A stretch of DNA of 64,000 nt, taken from assembly GCF_001650735.1 (NCBI RefSeq), contig NZ_LXVY01000001.1, positions 124,001 to 188,000 on the forward strand, in the 5' to 3' direction. The stretch comes from Sphingomonas sp. TDK1 (GTDB lineage Bacteria; Pseudomonadota; Alphaproteobacteria; Sphingomonadales; Sphingomonadaceae). Positions 8,774 to 16,765 of the stretch are shown here, in pieces (position 1 is the stretch's first letter; every line of letters starts with the position of its first letter). Under the pieces are notes generated by a model, which was not told where the DNA came from, did not search any database, and was given only the letters and a program-made list of their open reading frames with translations. The position numbers were made by a program, and so were the translations under genes.

Positions 8774-10135
8774 ATGTCGAGCGGGACGCTTCGTACAGAC
8801 GGTATCGGCCGGCGCGGCCTTTTGCAGGGCGCGGCGGCGCTGGGTGCGCTGGCAGCGGCTCCCCCTGCCGGAGCAGCGGCGAAGGCGCCGCAGCTCGCCC
8901 CGACGCCGCCGATGGGCTGGAACAGCTGGAACAGCTTCGCCACGACGATCACCGAAGCGCAGGCGCTGGAGACTGCCGCCATCCAGGCACGCGAGCTGCT
9001 GCCGTTCGGCTACACCATCTTCACCATCGACATCCAGTGGTACGAGCCCGAGGCCAGCAGCTACACCTACAACGCCAAGCCGATGCCGACGCTGGACGCA
9101 TTCGGCCGATTGCTGCCCGCCCCGAATCGCTTTCCCTCCGCCGCGGGTGGTGGTGGCTTCACCGCCATCGCGAAGCAGGTCCATGCGCTGGGACTGCGCT
9201 TCGGCGTGCATCTGATGCGCGGCATCCCGCGGCTGGCGGTGGAGCGCAACCTGCCGGTGCTGGGTGCGAACGGCATCCGTGCCCGCGACATCGCCGACAC
9301 CGGCAGCACCTGCCCGTGGAACCCGGACATGTTCGGCGTCGACATGCGCAAGCCCGGCGCCCAAGCCTATTATGACAGCGTCTTCGCGCTGTTTGCCGAC
9401 TGGGGCGTGGATTTCGTCAAGATGGACGACATGAGCCGGCCCTATGACGCGCACGCACCGGAGATCGAGGCGGCGGCACGGGCGATCCGGGCAAGCGGGC
9501 GGCCGATGCTGCTCAGCCTCTCGCCGGGCGAGACGCCGGTGCCACGGGCCGAGCATGTCGCACGCCATGCGCAGATGTGGCGCATCTCCGACGATTTCTG
9601 GGATGAGTGGACGCTGCTCGACGCACAGTTCACGCGACTGGAGAATTGGAGCGCCTATGCGCGTCCCGGCGCGTGGCCGGATGCCGACATGCTGCCGCTC
9701 GGCCGCCTCGCGCTGGGGCAGCGCGATACCAAGTTCACGCCGGACGAGCAGCGCACGCTGATGACCCTCTGGTCGATCGCGCGGTCACCGCTCATCATGG
9801 GTGGGGATCTGCGCCACCTCGACGCGCCGACCCGCGCGCTGCTGACCAATCGGGAGGTGCTGGCGGTAAACCAGGCGAGCAGCGAGAATCGCCCCTGGTT
9901 CGTCGCCGATCATCGACGCGTCTGGACCGCCCGCGCGCCGCAGGGCGGGCATTATGTCGCGCTGTTCAATACCGGGGACAAGGATGGCGAAGCCACCTTC
10001 GACCTGCGGCTGCTCGGCCGCACCGGCGCAACGCATGTCAGGAATTTGTGGGAGGGTCGGGACGAGGGGCCCTGCGCCGTACGCATGGTCCGAACGCTGC
10101 CGTCGCACGGCGCAGGGCTGTATCACATCGCCTAG
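8774..10135 (+). CDS. Alpha-galactosidase-like hydrolase, GH27, with Tat signal
   Basis: A 453-residue glycoside hydrolase family 27 protein. The N terminus has a twin-arginine signal (GRRGLLQGAA near 12-20, then a hydrophobic stretch), so export is likely by the Tat route. The clan GH-D barrel begins at PPMGWNSWNSF. The nucleophile is the Asp in FVKMDD (about 218) and the acid/base lies in WRISDDFWDEW (about 274). GH27 enzymes are alpha-galactosidases, and some are beta-L-arabinopyranosidases; the substrate is not resolved. Its divergent GH51 neighbour supports a role in arabinogalactan or galactomannan breakdown. Confidence 0.9.
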   Translation: MSSGTLRTDGIGRRGLLQGAAALGALAAAPPAGAAAKAPQLAPTPPMGWNSWNSFATTITEAQALETAAIQARELLPFGYTIFTIDIQWYEPEASSYTYNAKPMPTLDAFGRLLPAPNRFPSAAGGGGFTAIAKQVHALGLRFGVHLMRGIPRLAVERNLPVLGANGIRARDIADTGSTCPWNPDMFGVDMRKPGAQAYYDSVFALFADWGVDFVKMDDMSRPYDAHAPEIEAAARAIRASGRPMLLSLSPGETPVPRAEHVARHAQMWRISDDFWDEWTLLDAQFTRLENWSAYARPGAWPDADMLPLGRLALGQRDTKFTPDEQRTLMTLWSIARSPLIMGGDLRHLDAPTRALLTNREVLAVNQASSENRPWFVADHRRVWTARAPQGGHYVALFNTGDKDGEATFDLRLLGRTGATHVRNLWEGRDEGPCAVRMVRTLPSHGAGLYHIA

Positions 10136-10162
10136 GGCCCGCCGGGTCCCGGCTCGACCCTA

Positions 10163-10194
10163 CAGAAAAAGGGCCGGAACTTGCGTTCCGGCCC
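10163..10194 (-). terminator. Intrinsic terminator of tig
   Basis: Ten-bp stem GGGCCGGAAC / GTTCCGGCCC (10171-10180 with 10185-10194) with a four-base loop. On the minus strand it is followed by TTTTTCTGT. It lies just past the tig stop and also separates the convergent GH27 gene. Confidence 0.85.
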
Positions 10195-10203
10195 TTCCTC
10201 AAA

Positions 10204-11817
10204 TCACTCGGCGTCGGCCTTCTTCTTGGCCGCTGCCTTTTTCGGCTTCGGCGCGGCTTCCTCGCCCTCGCCTTCCGCCTTGGCCGCCTTCTTGGCAGCC
10301 GGCTTCTTCACCGGCTCGGCATCGCCTTCGGCGGCCGGCTCGGCGTCTTCCGCCTTGGCCTTCTTGGCAGCCGGCTTCTTGGCGGGCTTTTCTTCACCGG
10401 CCTCGTCCGAAGCATCGGCCTTCTTGGCGGCCTTCTTCTTCGGCTTGTGGTTGTCGTGATCGTGGACGTGGGTGCCCGACGAGAAGCCGTCTTCGCTCTC
10501 GATTGCGGCTTCCAGCTCTTCCTTGGTCACTTCGCGATCGGTGATCTCGGCCTTGTCGAACAGGAAGTCGACAACCTTGTCCTCGAACAGCGGCGCGCGC
10601 AGCTGGGCAGCCGCCATCGGCTCCTGCTGGACATACTGGATGAAGCGCTGGCGATCCTGCGGGCCGTACTGCTGCGCGGCCTGCGCGATCAGGCGGTTCA
10701 TTTCCTGCGCGGTCACTTCGACGCCGTTGGCGGTGCCGATTTCGCTGAGCAGCAGGCCCAGGCGCACGCGACGCTCGGCGATGGCACGATATTCGTCGCG
10801 CTCGCCTTCCAGCTCGGCGAGGGCCGCGGCCGGATCTTCCTCATGCTCGGTCTCATGAACGAGCTGGTGCCAGATCTGGTCGAACTCGGCTTCCACCATC
10901 GACGGCGGGACCGGGAAGTCGTGGCCGGCGGCGAGCTGGTCGAGCAGCTTGCGCTTCATGTGCGTGCGGGTCAGGCCGTTGAGCTGCTGCTCGATCTGGC
11001 CCTTCAGCAGGCCGGTAAGCTGCTCCAGATCCTGGAGGCCGAACGCCTTCGCCATGGCGTCGTCGATCACGGTCTCGCCGGCGGTCTGCACCGCGGTGAT
11101 CTTGACGTCGAAGGTCGCGGCCTTGCCGGCGAGATCCTTGGCGCCGTAATCGTCCGGGAAGGTCACGTTGAGCTGCTTCTCGTCGCCGACCTTCACGCCT
11201 TCGAGCTGCTCCTCGAAGCCCGGGATCAGGCGGCCCGAGCCGAGCTCGACGGCCATGCCTTCGCCGGTGCCGCCGTCGAAGGCGACGCCGTCGACCTTGC
11301 CGGCAAAGTCCATGACGACCTGGTCACCCGTGGTCGCGGCATGGCCCTCGGCGGCATCGTCCCAGCGCTTCTGCTGGTCGGCGAGCTGCTTCAGCTGCTC
11401 CTGCACTTCCGAATCCTGCACCGGCACCGTCAGGCGCTCGAGCTTCAGGCCTTCGATCGACGGAGTCGGGACGTCCGGGAGCACTTCCAGCTCGACCTTC
11501 ACTTCCGCGTCGCCGCCGGGCGCATACTCGCCCTCGAGGCTGACCGACGGCTGCATCGCAGGGCGCAGCTTGTGGTCGGCGATCAGCTGCTGGATGCCTT
11601 CCTGGATCGAGCTGTTGAGCGCGTCCTGCATCAGCGCTTCGCCGTGCATCTTGCGAACCAGGTTGGTCGGCACCTTACCGGGGCGGAAGCCGGGCATGCG
11701 AATCTGCGGCGCGACCCGCTTGACCTCGGCATCGACCTTCGAATCGATGTCCTGGGCGGTGATCTTCAGCGTGAAGGCGCGCTTCAGGCCCTCGTTCAAC
11801 GTCTCGACAGTCTGCAT
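10204..11817 (-). CDS. tig: Trigger factor with long Lys/Ala-rich tail
   Basis: A 537-residue ribosome-associated chaperone and peptidyl-prolyl isomerase. The N-terminal ribosome-binding domain has the GFRPGKVP motif, followed by the FKBP-type PPIase domain (around 160-240) and the helical chaperone arms. E. coli trigger factor is 432 residues long; the extra length is a tail from about residue 455. It starts with a His-rich patch (HVHDHDNH) and continues with repeated KKPAAKKA-like blocks mixed with Glu/Asp/Ala. The start at 11817 matches the family N terminus (MQTVETLNEGL). tRNA-Leu lies upstream on the same strand. Confidence 0.95.
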   Translation of the reverse strand: MQTVETLNEGLKRAFTLKITAQDIDSKVDAEVKRVAPQIRMPGFRPGKVPTNLVRKMHGEALMQDALNSSIQEGIQQLIADHKLRPAMQPSVSLEGEYAPGGDAEVKVELEVLPDVPTPSIEGLKLERLTVPVQDSEVQEQLKQLADQQKRWDDAAEGHAATTGDQVVMDFAGKVDGVAFDGGTGEGMAVELGSGRLIPGFEEQLEGVKVGDEKQLNVTFPDDYGAKDLAGKAATFDVKITAVQTAGETVIDDAMAKAFGLQDLEQLTGLLKGQIEQQLNGLTRTHMKRKLLDQLAAGHDFPVPPSMVEAEFDQIWHQLVHETEHEEDPAAALAELEGERDEYRAIAERRVRLGLLLSEIGTANGVEVTAQEMNRLIAQAAQQYGPQDRQRFIQYVQQEPMAAAQLRAPLFEDKVVDFLFDKAEITDREVTKEELEAAIESEDGFSSGTHVHDHDNHKPKKKAAKKADASDEAGEEKPAKKPAAKKAKAEDAEPAAEGDAEPVKKPAAKKAAKAEGEGEEAAPKPKKAAAKKKADAE

Positions 11818-11875
11818 TCTCAGGCCTTCTAAAAGAATCGGAATTGCGGTGTACCACACATCAGCCGCGAAGGAC

Positions 11876-11960
11876 TGGTGCGGGCGAAGGGAGTCGAACC
11901 CCCACATCTTTCGATACTGGAACCTAAATCCAGCGCGTCTACCAGTTCCGCCACGCCCGC
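11876..11960 (-). tRNA. tRNA-Leu (UAG anticodon)
   Basis: An 85-nt tRNA with acceptor stem GCGGGCG/CGCCCGC, encoded CCA, anticodon loop TTTAGGT (anticodon TAG) on a CTGGA/TCCAG stem, a long variable arm, and T-loop GGTTCGACTCC. The long variable arm and the anticodon identify a class II leucine tRNA reading CUN codons. Confidence 0.96.
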
Positions 11961-12072
11961 AGGGGACACCGCCGGTCGGCGGGCTCTATAGCAGTCATGG
12001 GGTTCGGGGCAAGTACGAAGCAACGATTGGGTGTCGCAAGGCGTTGGGGCTGAAACGAACAGGAGATGTGCC

Positions 12073-12255
12073 ATGCCGGTAGAGCCCCCCATCCAGCCGA
12101 CCACGCCCCCGCCCGAAGCCCCGGCGCCGGATCCCGGCCAGCCGGGCGGTCCACCGCCGGAGATCAATCCGCCGGGCCCCGACGTCGACGTGCCGGCCCC
12201 CGAGACTACCCCGAGCATCGATCCGGGCATTACCCCCGGCCAGCCGGTCGCGTAA
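12073..12255 (+). CDS. Small proline-rich protein, unknown function
   Basis: A 60-residue protein of which about a third is proline, with Pro-Glu-Ala and Pro-Gly-Pro runs. It has no signal peptide or membrane segment. It is likely to be disordered. AGGAG seven bases before the ATG supports real translation. A second small gene follows after 11 bp, suggesting a two-gene transcript. I do not recognise a family. Confidence 0.6.
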   Translation: MPVEPPIQPTTPPPEAPAPDPGQPGGPPPEINPPGPDVDVPAPETTPSIDPGITPGQPVA

Positions 12256-12272
12256 ACGGAAAGGACATGACC

Positions 12273-12461
12273 ATGCCAGACATCACCAACGATCGCGACG
12301 ATCCGCGCCCCGATATCCAGCAGGCCGTGGAAGCCCGGTCCGACGCCGCCGATGCTGCCGCCAAGGAAGGCATGCCGCTCACCAAGGCGGTGCCGCTCGG
12401 CGCTGGCGGCGAGAACGGCGCCGACGGGGTCGTGAAGAATCAGGACCTGAACCAGCAATAG
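12273..12461 (+). CDS. Small acidic/polar protein, unknown function
   Basis: A 62-residue hydrophilic protein (MPDITNDRDD...), rich in Asp, Ala and Asn, with no Cys or Trp and no membrane segment. The start at 12273 has AAGGA seven bases upstream; an ATG six bases earlier (12267) is possible but sits too close to the same ribosome site. It follows the proline-rich gene and precedes a Crp/Fnr regulator on the same strand. The composition resembles small stress-related disordered proteins, but I assign no family. Confidence 0.6.
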   Translation: MPDITNDRDDPRPDIQQAVEARSDAADAAAKEGMPLTKAVPLGAGGENGADGVVKNQDLNQQ

Positions 12462-12539
12462 CCCCCTGCCCTAACCTGCGATGGCAGCGGCCCACCGACA
12501 TGGCAGGGCCACTGTCACCGGTCGGAGAATATCGTCGCG

Positions 12540-13259
12540 ATGATCGAACGTCACCTGCGCAAGCTCCGGCTCCGCGACACGATCGACGCCGCCGAAGAGG
12601 CTGCGTTGCGGGGTACCATCGTCGACACCGTGGTACATCCGGCGGGCCGCACCATCGTGCGTGCCGGCGAGGAGCTGAACTATTCCACCCTGCTGCTCGA
12701 CGGACTGATCGGGCGGTACAAGGATCTCAAGAACGGGCAGCGGCAGATCACCCATGTGCATGTCGCCGGAGATTTTGCCGACCTCCATGGCTTCACGCTC
12801 AAGCGCCTTGATCATGCCCTGCTCGCGCTGACGCCCTGCACGATCGCGCGGGCATCCCACACGCGGCTGCGCGAGATAACCGAGACGCTGCCGCACCTGA
12901 CGCGGATGATGTGGTACTCCACCAATGTCGACGCGGCGATTCACCGGGAATGGGAGGTATCGCTTGGCCGCCGTTCGGCGATCCAGCGGGCGGCCCATCT
13001 GTTCTGCGAACTCCATGTTCGCCTGGGCATCGTCGGGCTGTCGGACGAGAATGGATATGGGCTTGCCATCAGCCAGGCCGAGCTGGCCGAGTGCCTGGGC
13101 CTGACACCCGTCCACGTGAATCGCGTGCTGCGAGAGCTTCGCGAGCGCCACCTCGTCGAATTCCGCAACGGGCGTGTCTCGTTCGAGGATCTGCCGGCGC
13201 TGCGGCGACTCGCCGAATTCGACCCGGGCTATCTTTACCTGACGCCGCAGCCGCTCTGA
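12540..13259 (+). CDS. Crp/Fnr family transcriptional regulator
   Basis: A 239-residue regulator with an N-terminal cyclic-nucleotide-binding-like beta-roll (about 20-130), a dimerisation helix and a C-terminal winged helix-turn-helix (about 165-215; ISQAELAECLGLTPVHVNRVLRELRE). The beta-roll lacks the N-terminal Fnr cysteines and a clear cAMP-binding RxS phosphate cassette, so the effector is unknown. The recognition helix (HVNRVLR) differs from the ExxSR of Fnr. Ends 6 bp from a convergent cyclophilin gene. Confidence 0.88.
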   Translation: MIERHLRKLRLRDTIDAAEEAALRGTIVDTVVHPAGRTIVRAGEELNYSTLLLDGLIGRYKDLKNGQRQITHVHVAGDFADLHGFTLKRLDHALLALTPCTIARASHTRLREITETLPHLTRMMWYSTNVDAAIHREWEVSLGRRSAIQRAAHLFCELHVRLGIVGLSDENGYGLAISQAELAECLGLTPVHVNRVLRELRERHLVEFRNGRVSFEDLPALRRLAEFDPGYLYLTPQPL

Positions 13260-13265
13260 GGCGGA

Positions 13266-13877
13266 TCAGCCGGCGACCCGGCGCGCCGAGACGATCTTGA
13301 CCGGCGCCTCGGGCACTTCGCCCTTGAAGCTTCCCATGATCGTCTTGGTCGGCGACGTGGGCGCGTCGAAGATCTTCAGCAGCACATCGCGCCCCTCGAT
13401 CACGCGCCCAAAGGCCGCGTAGCCGAGATTGTCGCCGGGCTTGCTCGGGTCTGCGTCGAAGGACGGCTGGTCGCCGACCATGATCGTGAACTCCCCCCGC
13501 GCGCTGCCCGGCGCCAGGCGCGGCAGGGACAGCGTGCCGTCGAGATGCTTGATACCCGTCTCGGTCGTAGGCTCATGCTTGATCGGCGGGTACATCTTTG
13601 CGGCAGCGTTCTGGATGCCGAACTGGACGAAGCCGAAATTCTCCGCCGGCTTCACGGTGCGGTAGAACACCACGCCGTCCAGCCGCTTCGCATCGACATA
13701 GCGCAGGAAGTTTCGAGCGGAGACCGGCGCCTTGTCGAGATACACCTCGACCACCATCCGGCCTGCGCTCGTCTCGATCGCGACCTTGGGATTGGTAGCC
13801 GGGGACACCGGCGGGGTCTGCGCCGAAGCCGCGAGCGGAAACAGGCACAGGGCCAGGACGACCAGTCGACGCAACAT
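13266..13877 (-). CDS. Periplasmic cyclophilin-type peptidyl-prolyl isomerase
   Basis: A 203-residue protein with a signal peptide (1-19, ending AASA) and a cyclophilin domain. Visible landmarks are TSAGRMVVEVYLDKAPVSARNF, the FYRTV strand (in place of FHRV), GEFTIMVGDQPSFD and GYAAFGRVIEG. The usual FHR arginine is kept as Arg in FYRT. It probably assists folding of exported proteins. It lies 13 bp after gatB on the same strand, so the two are likely co-transcribed. Confidence 0.92.
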   Translation of the reverse strand: MLRRLVVLALCLFPLAASAQTPPVSPATNPKVAIETSAGRMVVEVYLDKAPVSARNFLRYVDAKRLDGVVFYRTVKPAENFGFVQFGIQNAAAKMYPPIKHEPTTETGIKHLDGTLSLPRLAPGSARGEFTIMVGDQPSFDADPSKPGDNLGYAAFGRVIEGRDVLLKIFDAPTSPTKTIMGSFKGEVPEAPVKIVSARRVAG

Positions 13878-13890
13878 CCCCTCGCCTCCC

Positions 13891-15402
13891 TTAGCTCAGC
13901 GCCTTCTTCAGCAGCTCGTTGACGACCGCCGGATTTGCCTTGCCGGCCATCGCCTTCATCGTCTGGCCCACGAAGAAGCCGAACAGGGCCTCCTTGCCGC
14001 CGCGATACTGTTCCAGCTGGTTCGGGTTCTTGGCCAGGATCTCGGCGATCACCGCCTCGATCGCGCCAGTGTCGCTGGTCTGCTTCATCCCGCGCTCTTC
14101 GACGATCTTGCCCGGCGCATCGCCGGTCTCCAGCATGATCTCGAACACCTGCTTGCCGAGCGTGTTCGAAATCGTCCCGTCGGCGACCAGCGCGAGCAGC
14201 TCGGCGCCCTGTTCGGGGCTGACCGGGCTCTCCTCGATGCCCTTGCCGAGGCGATTGAGCGCGCCGTACAGGTCCGAGAGCAGCCAGTTGGCCGCGGCGC
14301 GCGCGACTTCCTGCTCGCCCTTCTTCTGGATCCGTGCGCTCTCGGCGAGCAGCGCCTCGAACCAGCGCGCCGTTTCCGCCTCGGCGGTCAGCACCGCGGC
14401 GTTGTACGCGGAGAGACCCAGCGACTCCTCATAGCGGCGACGCTTGGCGTCGGGCAGCTCGGGCAGGCTGGCGCGGCATTCCTCCAGGAAGGCATCGTCC
14501 AGCTCCAGCGGCAGCAGGTCGGGATCGGGGAAGTAGCGGTAATCCTGCGCGTCTTCCTTGGAGCGCATCGACCGGGTTTCGCCCTTGTCCGGATCGAACA
14601 GGCGCGTTTCCTGGACGACGCGGCCGCCGCTCTCCAGCACCTCCACCTGACGACGCGCCTCATATTCGATCGCCTGCATCACGAAGCGGACCGAATTGAC
14701 GTTCTTGGTCTCGGTGCGCGTGCCGAGCGCGTCGCCGGGCTTGCGGACCGAGACGTTCACGTCGGCACGCATCGAGCCCTGGTCCATGTTGCCGTCGCAG
14801 CTGCCGACATAGCGCAGGATCGAGCGGAGCTTGGAAAGATACGCGCCAGCCTCCGCGGGCGAGGCCATGTCCGGCTTGGAGACGATCTCCATCAGCGCCA
14901 CGCCGGCGCGGTTGAGGTCGACATAGGATCGGGTCGGATGCTGGTCGTGCATCAGCTTGCCGGCATCCTGCTCGACATGAATGCGCTCGACGCCGATCGC
15001 CTTCACCTCGGCTTCGGGATCCTTCTCGTCCAGACTGATCGTGATCTGCCCCTCGCCCACCAGCGGGTGGAAGAGCTGGCTGATCTGGTAGCCCTGGGGA
15101 TTGTCCGCGTAGAAATAGTTCTTGCGATCGAAGCGCGACCATTTGTTGATCACCGCGCCGATCGCCATGCCGCTGCGCACCGCCTGGCGGATGCACTCGC
15201 CGTTGAGCACCGGCAGCATGCCCGGCATCGCGGCGTCGACCAGGCTGACTTGGCTGTTCGGCTCGGCCCCGAACGCCGTTGCCGCGCCGGAGAACAGCTT
15301 GGCCTGCGACGTGATCTGGGCATGGACTTCGAGGCCGATCACGACCTCCCATTCGCCGGTGTCGCCCTGGATTCGGTAGCTCGATGCAGTCTTGGTCGCC
15401 AT
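13891..15402 (-). CDS. gatB: Aspartyl/glutamyl-tRNA amidotransferase subunit B
   Basis: A 503-residue GatB, the kinase-like subunit of the GatCAB transamidosome that makes Gln-tRNA(Gln) and/or Asn-tRNA(Asn). The catalytic core has [27 protein letters not shown], and RADVNVSVR; the C-terminal helical and YqeY-like domain ends at the stop. The start at 15402 ([13 protein letters not shown]) agrees with the family. gatC and gatA lie 4.4 kb away on the same strand, separated by three opposite-strand genes, an unusual split of what is normally one operon. Confidence 0.96.
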   Translation of the reverse strand: MATKTASSYRIQGDTGEWEVVIGLEVHAQITSQAKLFSGAATAFGAEPNSQVSLVDAAMPGMLPVLNGECIRQAVRSGMAIGAVINKWSRFDRKNYFYADNPQGYQISQLFHPLVGEGQITISLDEKDPEAEVKAIGVERIHVEQDAGKLMHDQHPTRSYVDLNRAGVALMEIVSKPDMASPAEAGAYLSKLRSILRYVGSCDGNMDQGSMRADVNVSVRKPGDALGTRTETKNVNSVRFVMQAIEYEARRQVEVLESGGRVVQETRLFDPDKGETRSMRSKEDAQDYRYFPDPDLLPLELDDAFLEECRASLPELPDAKRRRYEESLGLSAYNAAVLTAEAETARWFEALLAESARIQKKGEQEVARAAANWLLSDLYGALNRLGKGIEESPVSPEQGAELLALVADGTISNTLGKQVFEIMLETGDAPGKIVEERGMKQTSDTGAIEAVIAEILAKNPNQLEQYRGGKEALFGFFVGQTMKAMAGKANPAVVNELLKKALS

Positions 15403-15519
15403 GTGCTCTTCACAAGGTAATGGGATATATGGTGCCAAGCCTATCGCGCGTCGCGGCGCTCAGGTCCAGCGGGCAATTGGCGGGCGGGCGGGGCAACGAT
15501 TTCACGCGCCGCGGGGATC

Positions 15520-15535
15520 CCGTCTCACGAGACGG
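15520..15535. other. Short hairpin upstream of the GT2 gene
   Basis: Perfect 7-bp inverted repeat CCGTCTC-AC-GAGACGG in the 253-base gap between gatB and the divergent GT2 gene. It could be an operator or a 5' leader structure. The stretch after it (15545-15600) is AT-richer than its surroundings and is the best place for a promoter. Confidence 0.35.
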
Positions 15536-15655
15536 TTCCCAGACGGGACAAACCGCTGTTATCAACGATTTCTTCGGCATTGCACAACGAGAGTCGATCC
15601 ACTACCCAGCCCGACGATATCGGATTCAAGCATGCCAATAAACGGGGGTAGCACC

Positions 15656-16615
15656 ATGTCGCCGCAAGACACCACAGGTGCCGGACGCTTTTCCGGACTG
15701 AAAATCGCCGTGCTGCTTCCTTGTTACAATGAAGAAGTAGCTATCGGCAGGACGGTCGCTGCATTCCAGGCCGCGCTTCCGGAAGCGACGGTCTATGTTT
15801 ACGACAATAACAGCCGCGATCGGACCTGCGAAGTCGCCGCCGAAGCCGGTGCGGTCGTCCGCTCGGAGCGGATGCAGGGCAAGGGCAATGTCGTCCGCCG
15901 CATGTTTGCCGATGTCGAGGCAGATATCTACGTACTGTCCGACGGCGACCTGACCTATGATGCCGACGCCGCGCCGCAGCTCGTGGAACGCCTGATCGAG
16001 GAGCAGCTCGACATGGTCGTCGGCGCCCGCAAGTCGGAGGTCGAGCTGGCCTATCGCCGCGGCCACCGCTTCGGCAATGCGATGCTGACCGGCATGCTGG
16101 CCCAGCTGTTCGGCCGCAGCTTTACCGATATCCTGTCGGGCTATCGCGTCTTCTCGCGTCGCTTCGTAAAGAGCTTCCCAGTGCTTTCGGCCGGTTTCGA
16201 GATCGAAACCGAGATCAGCATCCACGCGCTGGAGTTGCGCATGCCGGTGTCGGAGATCGTCACCAACTATGCCGCGCGCCCGGAGGGTTCGACGTCGAAG
16301 CTCTCCACCTACCGCGACGGCTGGCGCATCCTGCGCACGATCGTGAACCTGTTCCGCATCGAGCGGCCGGTGCTGTTCTTCGGGGCCCTTGGCGGCATCG
16401 CCATCCTGCTGGCGGTCCTGCTCGCGATCCCGCTGGCGATCACCTATGCGCAGACCGGCCTCGTGCCCCGCCTGCCGACCGCGGTGCTGGTGACCGGCCT
16501 GACGATCGTCGGGTTGTTGAACCTCTTCACCGGCCTTATCCTCGACACGGTGGTGCGCGGCCGGCGCGAGATTCGGCGCCTTGCCTATCTGGGCGTGCCG
16601 GCACCGCGCGCTTGA
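15656..16615 (+). CDS. GT2 family glycosyltransferase (polyprenyl-phosphate sugar synthase-like)
   Basis: A 319-residue inverting glycosyltransferase. The GT-A domain has LPCYNEE near 21-27 and the DGD metal motif at 96-98 (LSDGDLTYD). A RRGHRFGN segment and the DILSGYRVFSRRF motif match transferases that load a sugar on a polyprenyl phosphate. Two hydrophobic helices near the C terminus (about 238-262 and 275-300) anchor it in the inner membrane. GGGGG seven bases upstream supports the ATG at 15656. It leads a three-gene run with two polytopic membrane proteins, which may use the lipid-linked sugar. Confidence 0.88.
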   Translation: MSPQDTTGAGRFSGLKIAVLLPCYNEEVAIGRTVAAFQAALPEATVYVYDNNSRDRTCEVAAEAGAVVRSERMQGKGNVVRRMFADVEADIYVLSDGDLTYDADAAPQLVERLIEEQLDMVVGARKSEVELAYRRGHRFGNAMLTGMLAQLFGRSFTDILSGYRVFSRRFVKSFPVLSAGFEIETEISIHALELRMPVSEIVTNYAARPEGSTSKLSTYRDGWRILRTIVNLFRIERPVLFFGALGGIAILLAVLLAIPLAITYAQTGLVPRLPTAVLVTGLTIVGLLNLFTGLILDTVVRGRREIRRLAYLGVPAPRA

Positions 16616-16626
16616 GGAACCCGTTT

Positions 16627-16651
16627 CGGGACGGAGCATTGCTTCGTCCCG
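16627..16651 (+). other. Hairpin downstream of the GT2 gene
   Basis: Eleven-bp stem CGGGACGGAGC / GCTTCGTCCCG (one G-T pair) with a three-base loop, 11 bases past the GT2 stop. No T-run follows, so it may be an mRNA-stabilising or attenuating structure and not a full terminator. Confidence 0.4.
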
Positions 16652-16765
16652 TACGATTGAATGTACGGAGCGGATTGTCGGTCGCAAAATGACCACTTCC
16701 GCAGGCTTGCATGGCAATGCCACACTCCGAGCTGCGCATCGCGCAAAAGAGGAACTGGGCGGACC

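Noticed and set aside
9607..11832. Long plus-strand reading frame across tig
   Set aside because: It lies opposite the trigger factor, has low-complexity Arg/Leu/Gly composition and no family match, as expected for the complement of a GC-rich gene.
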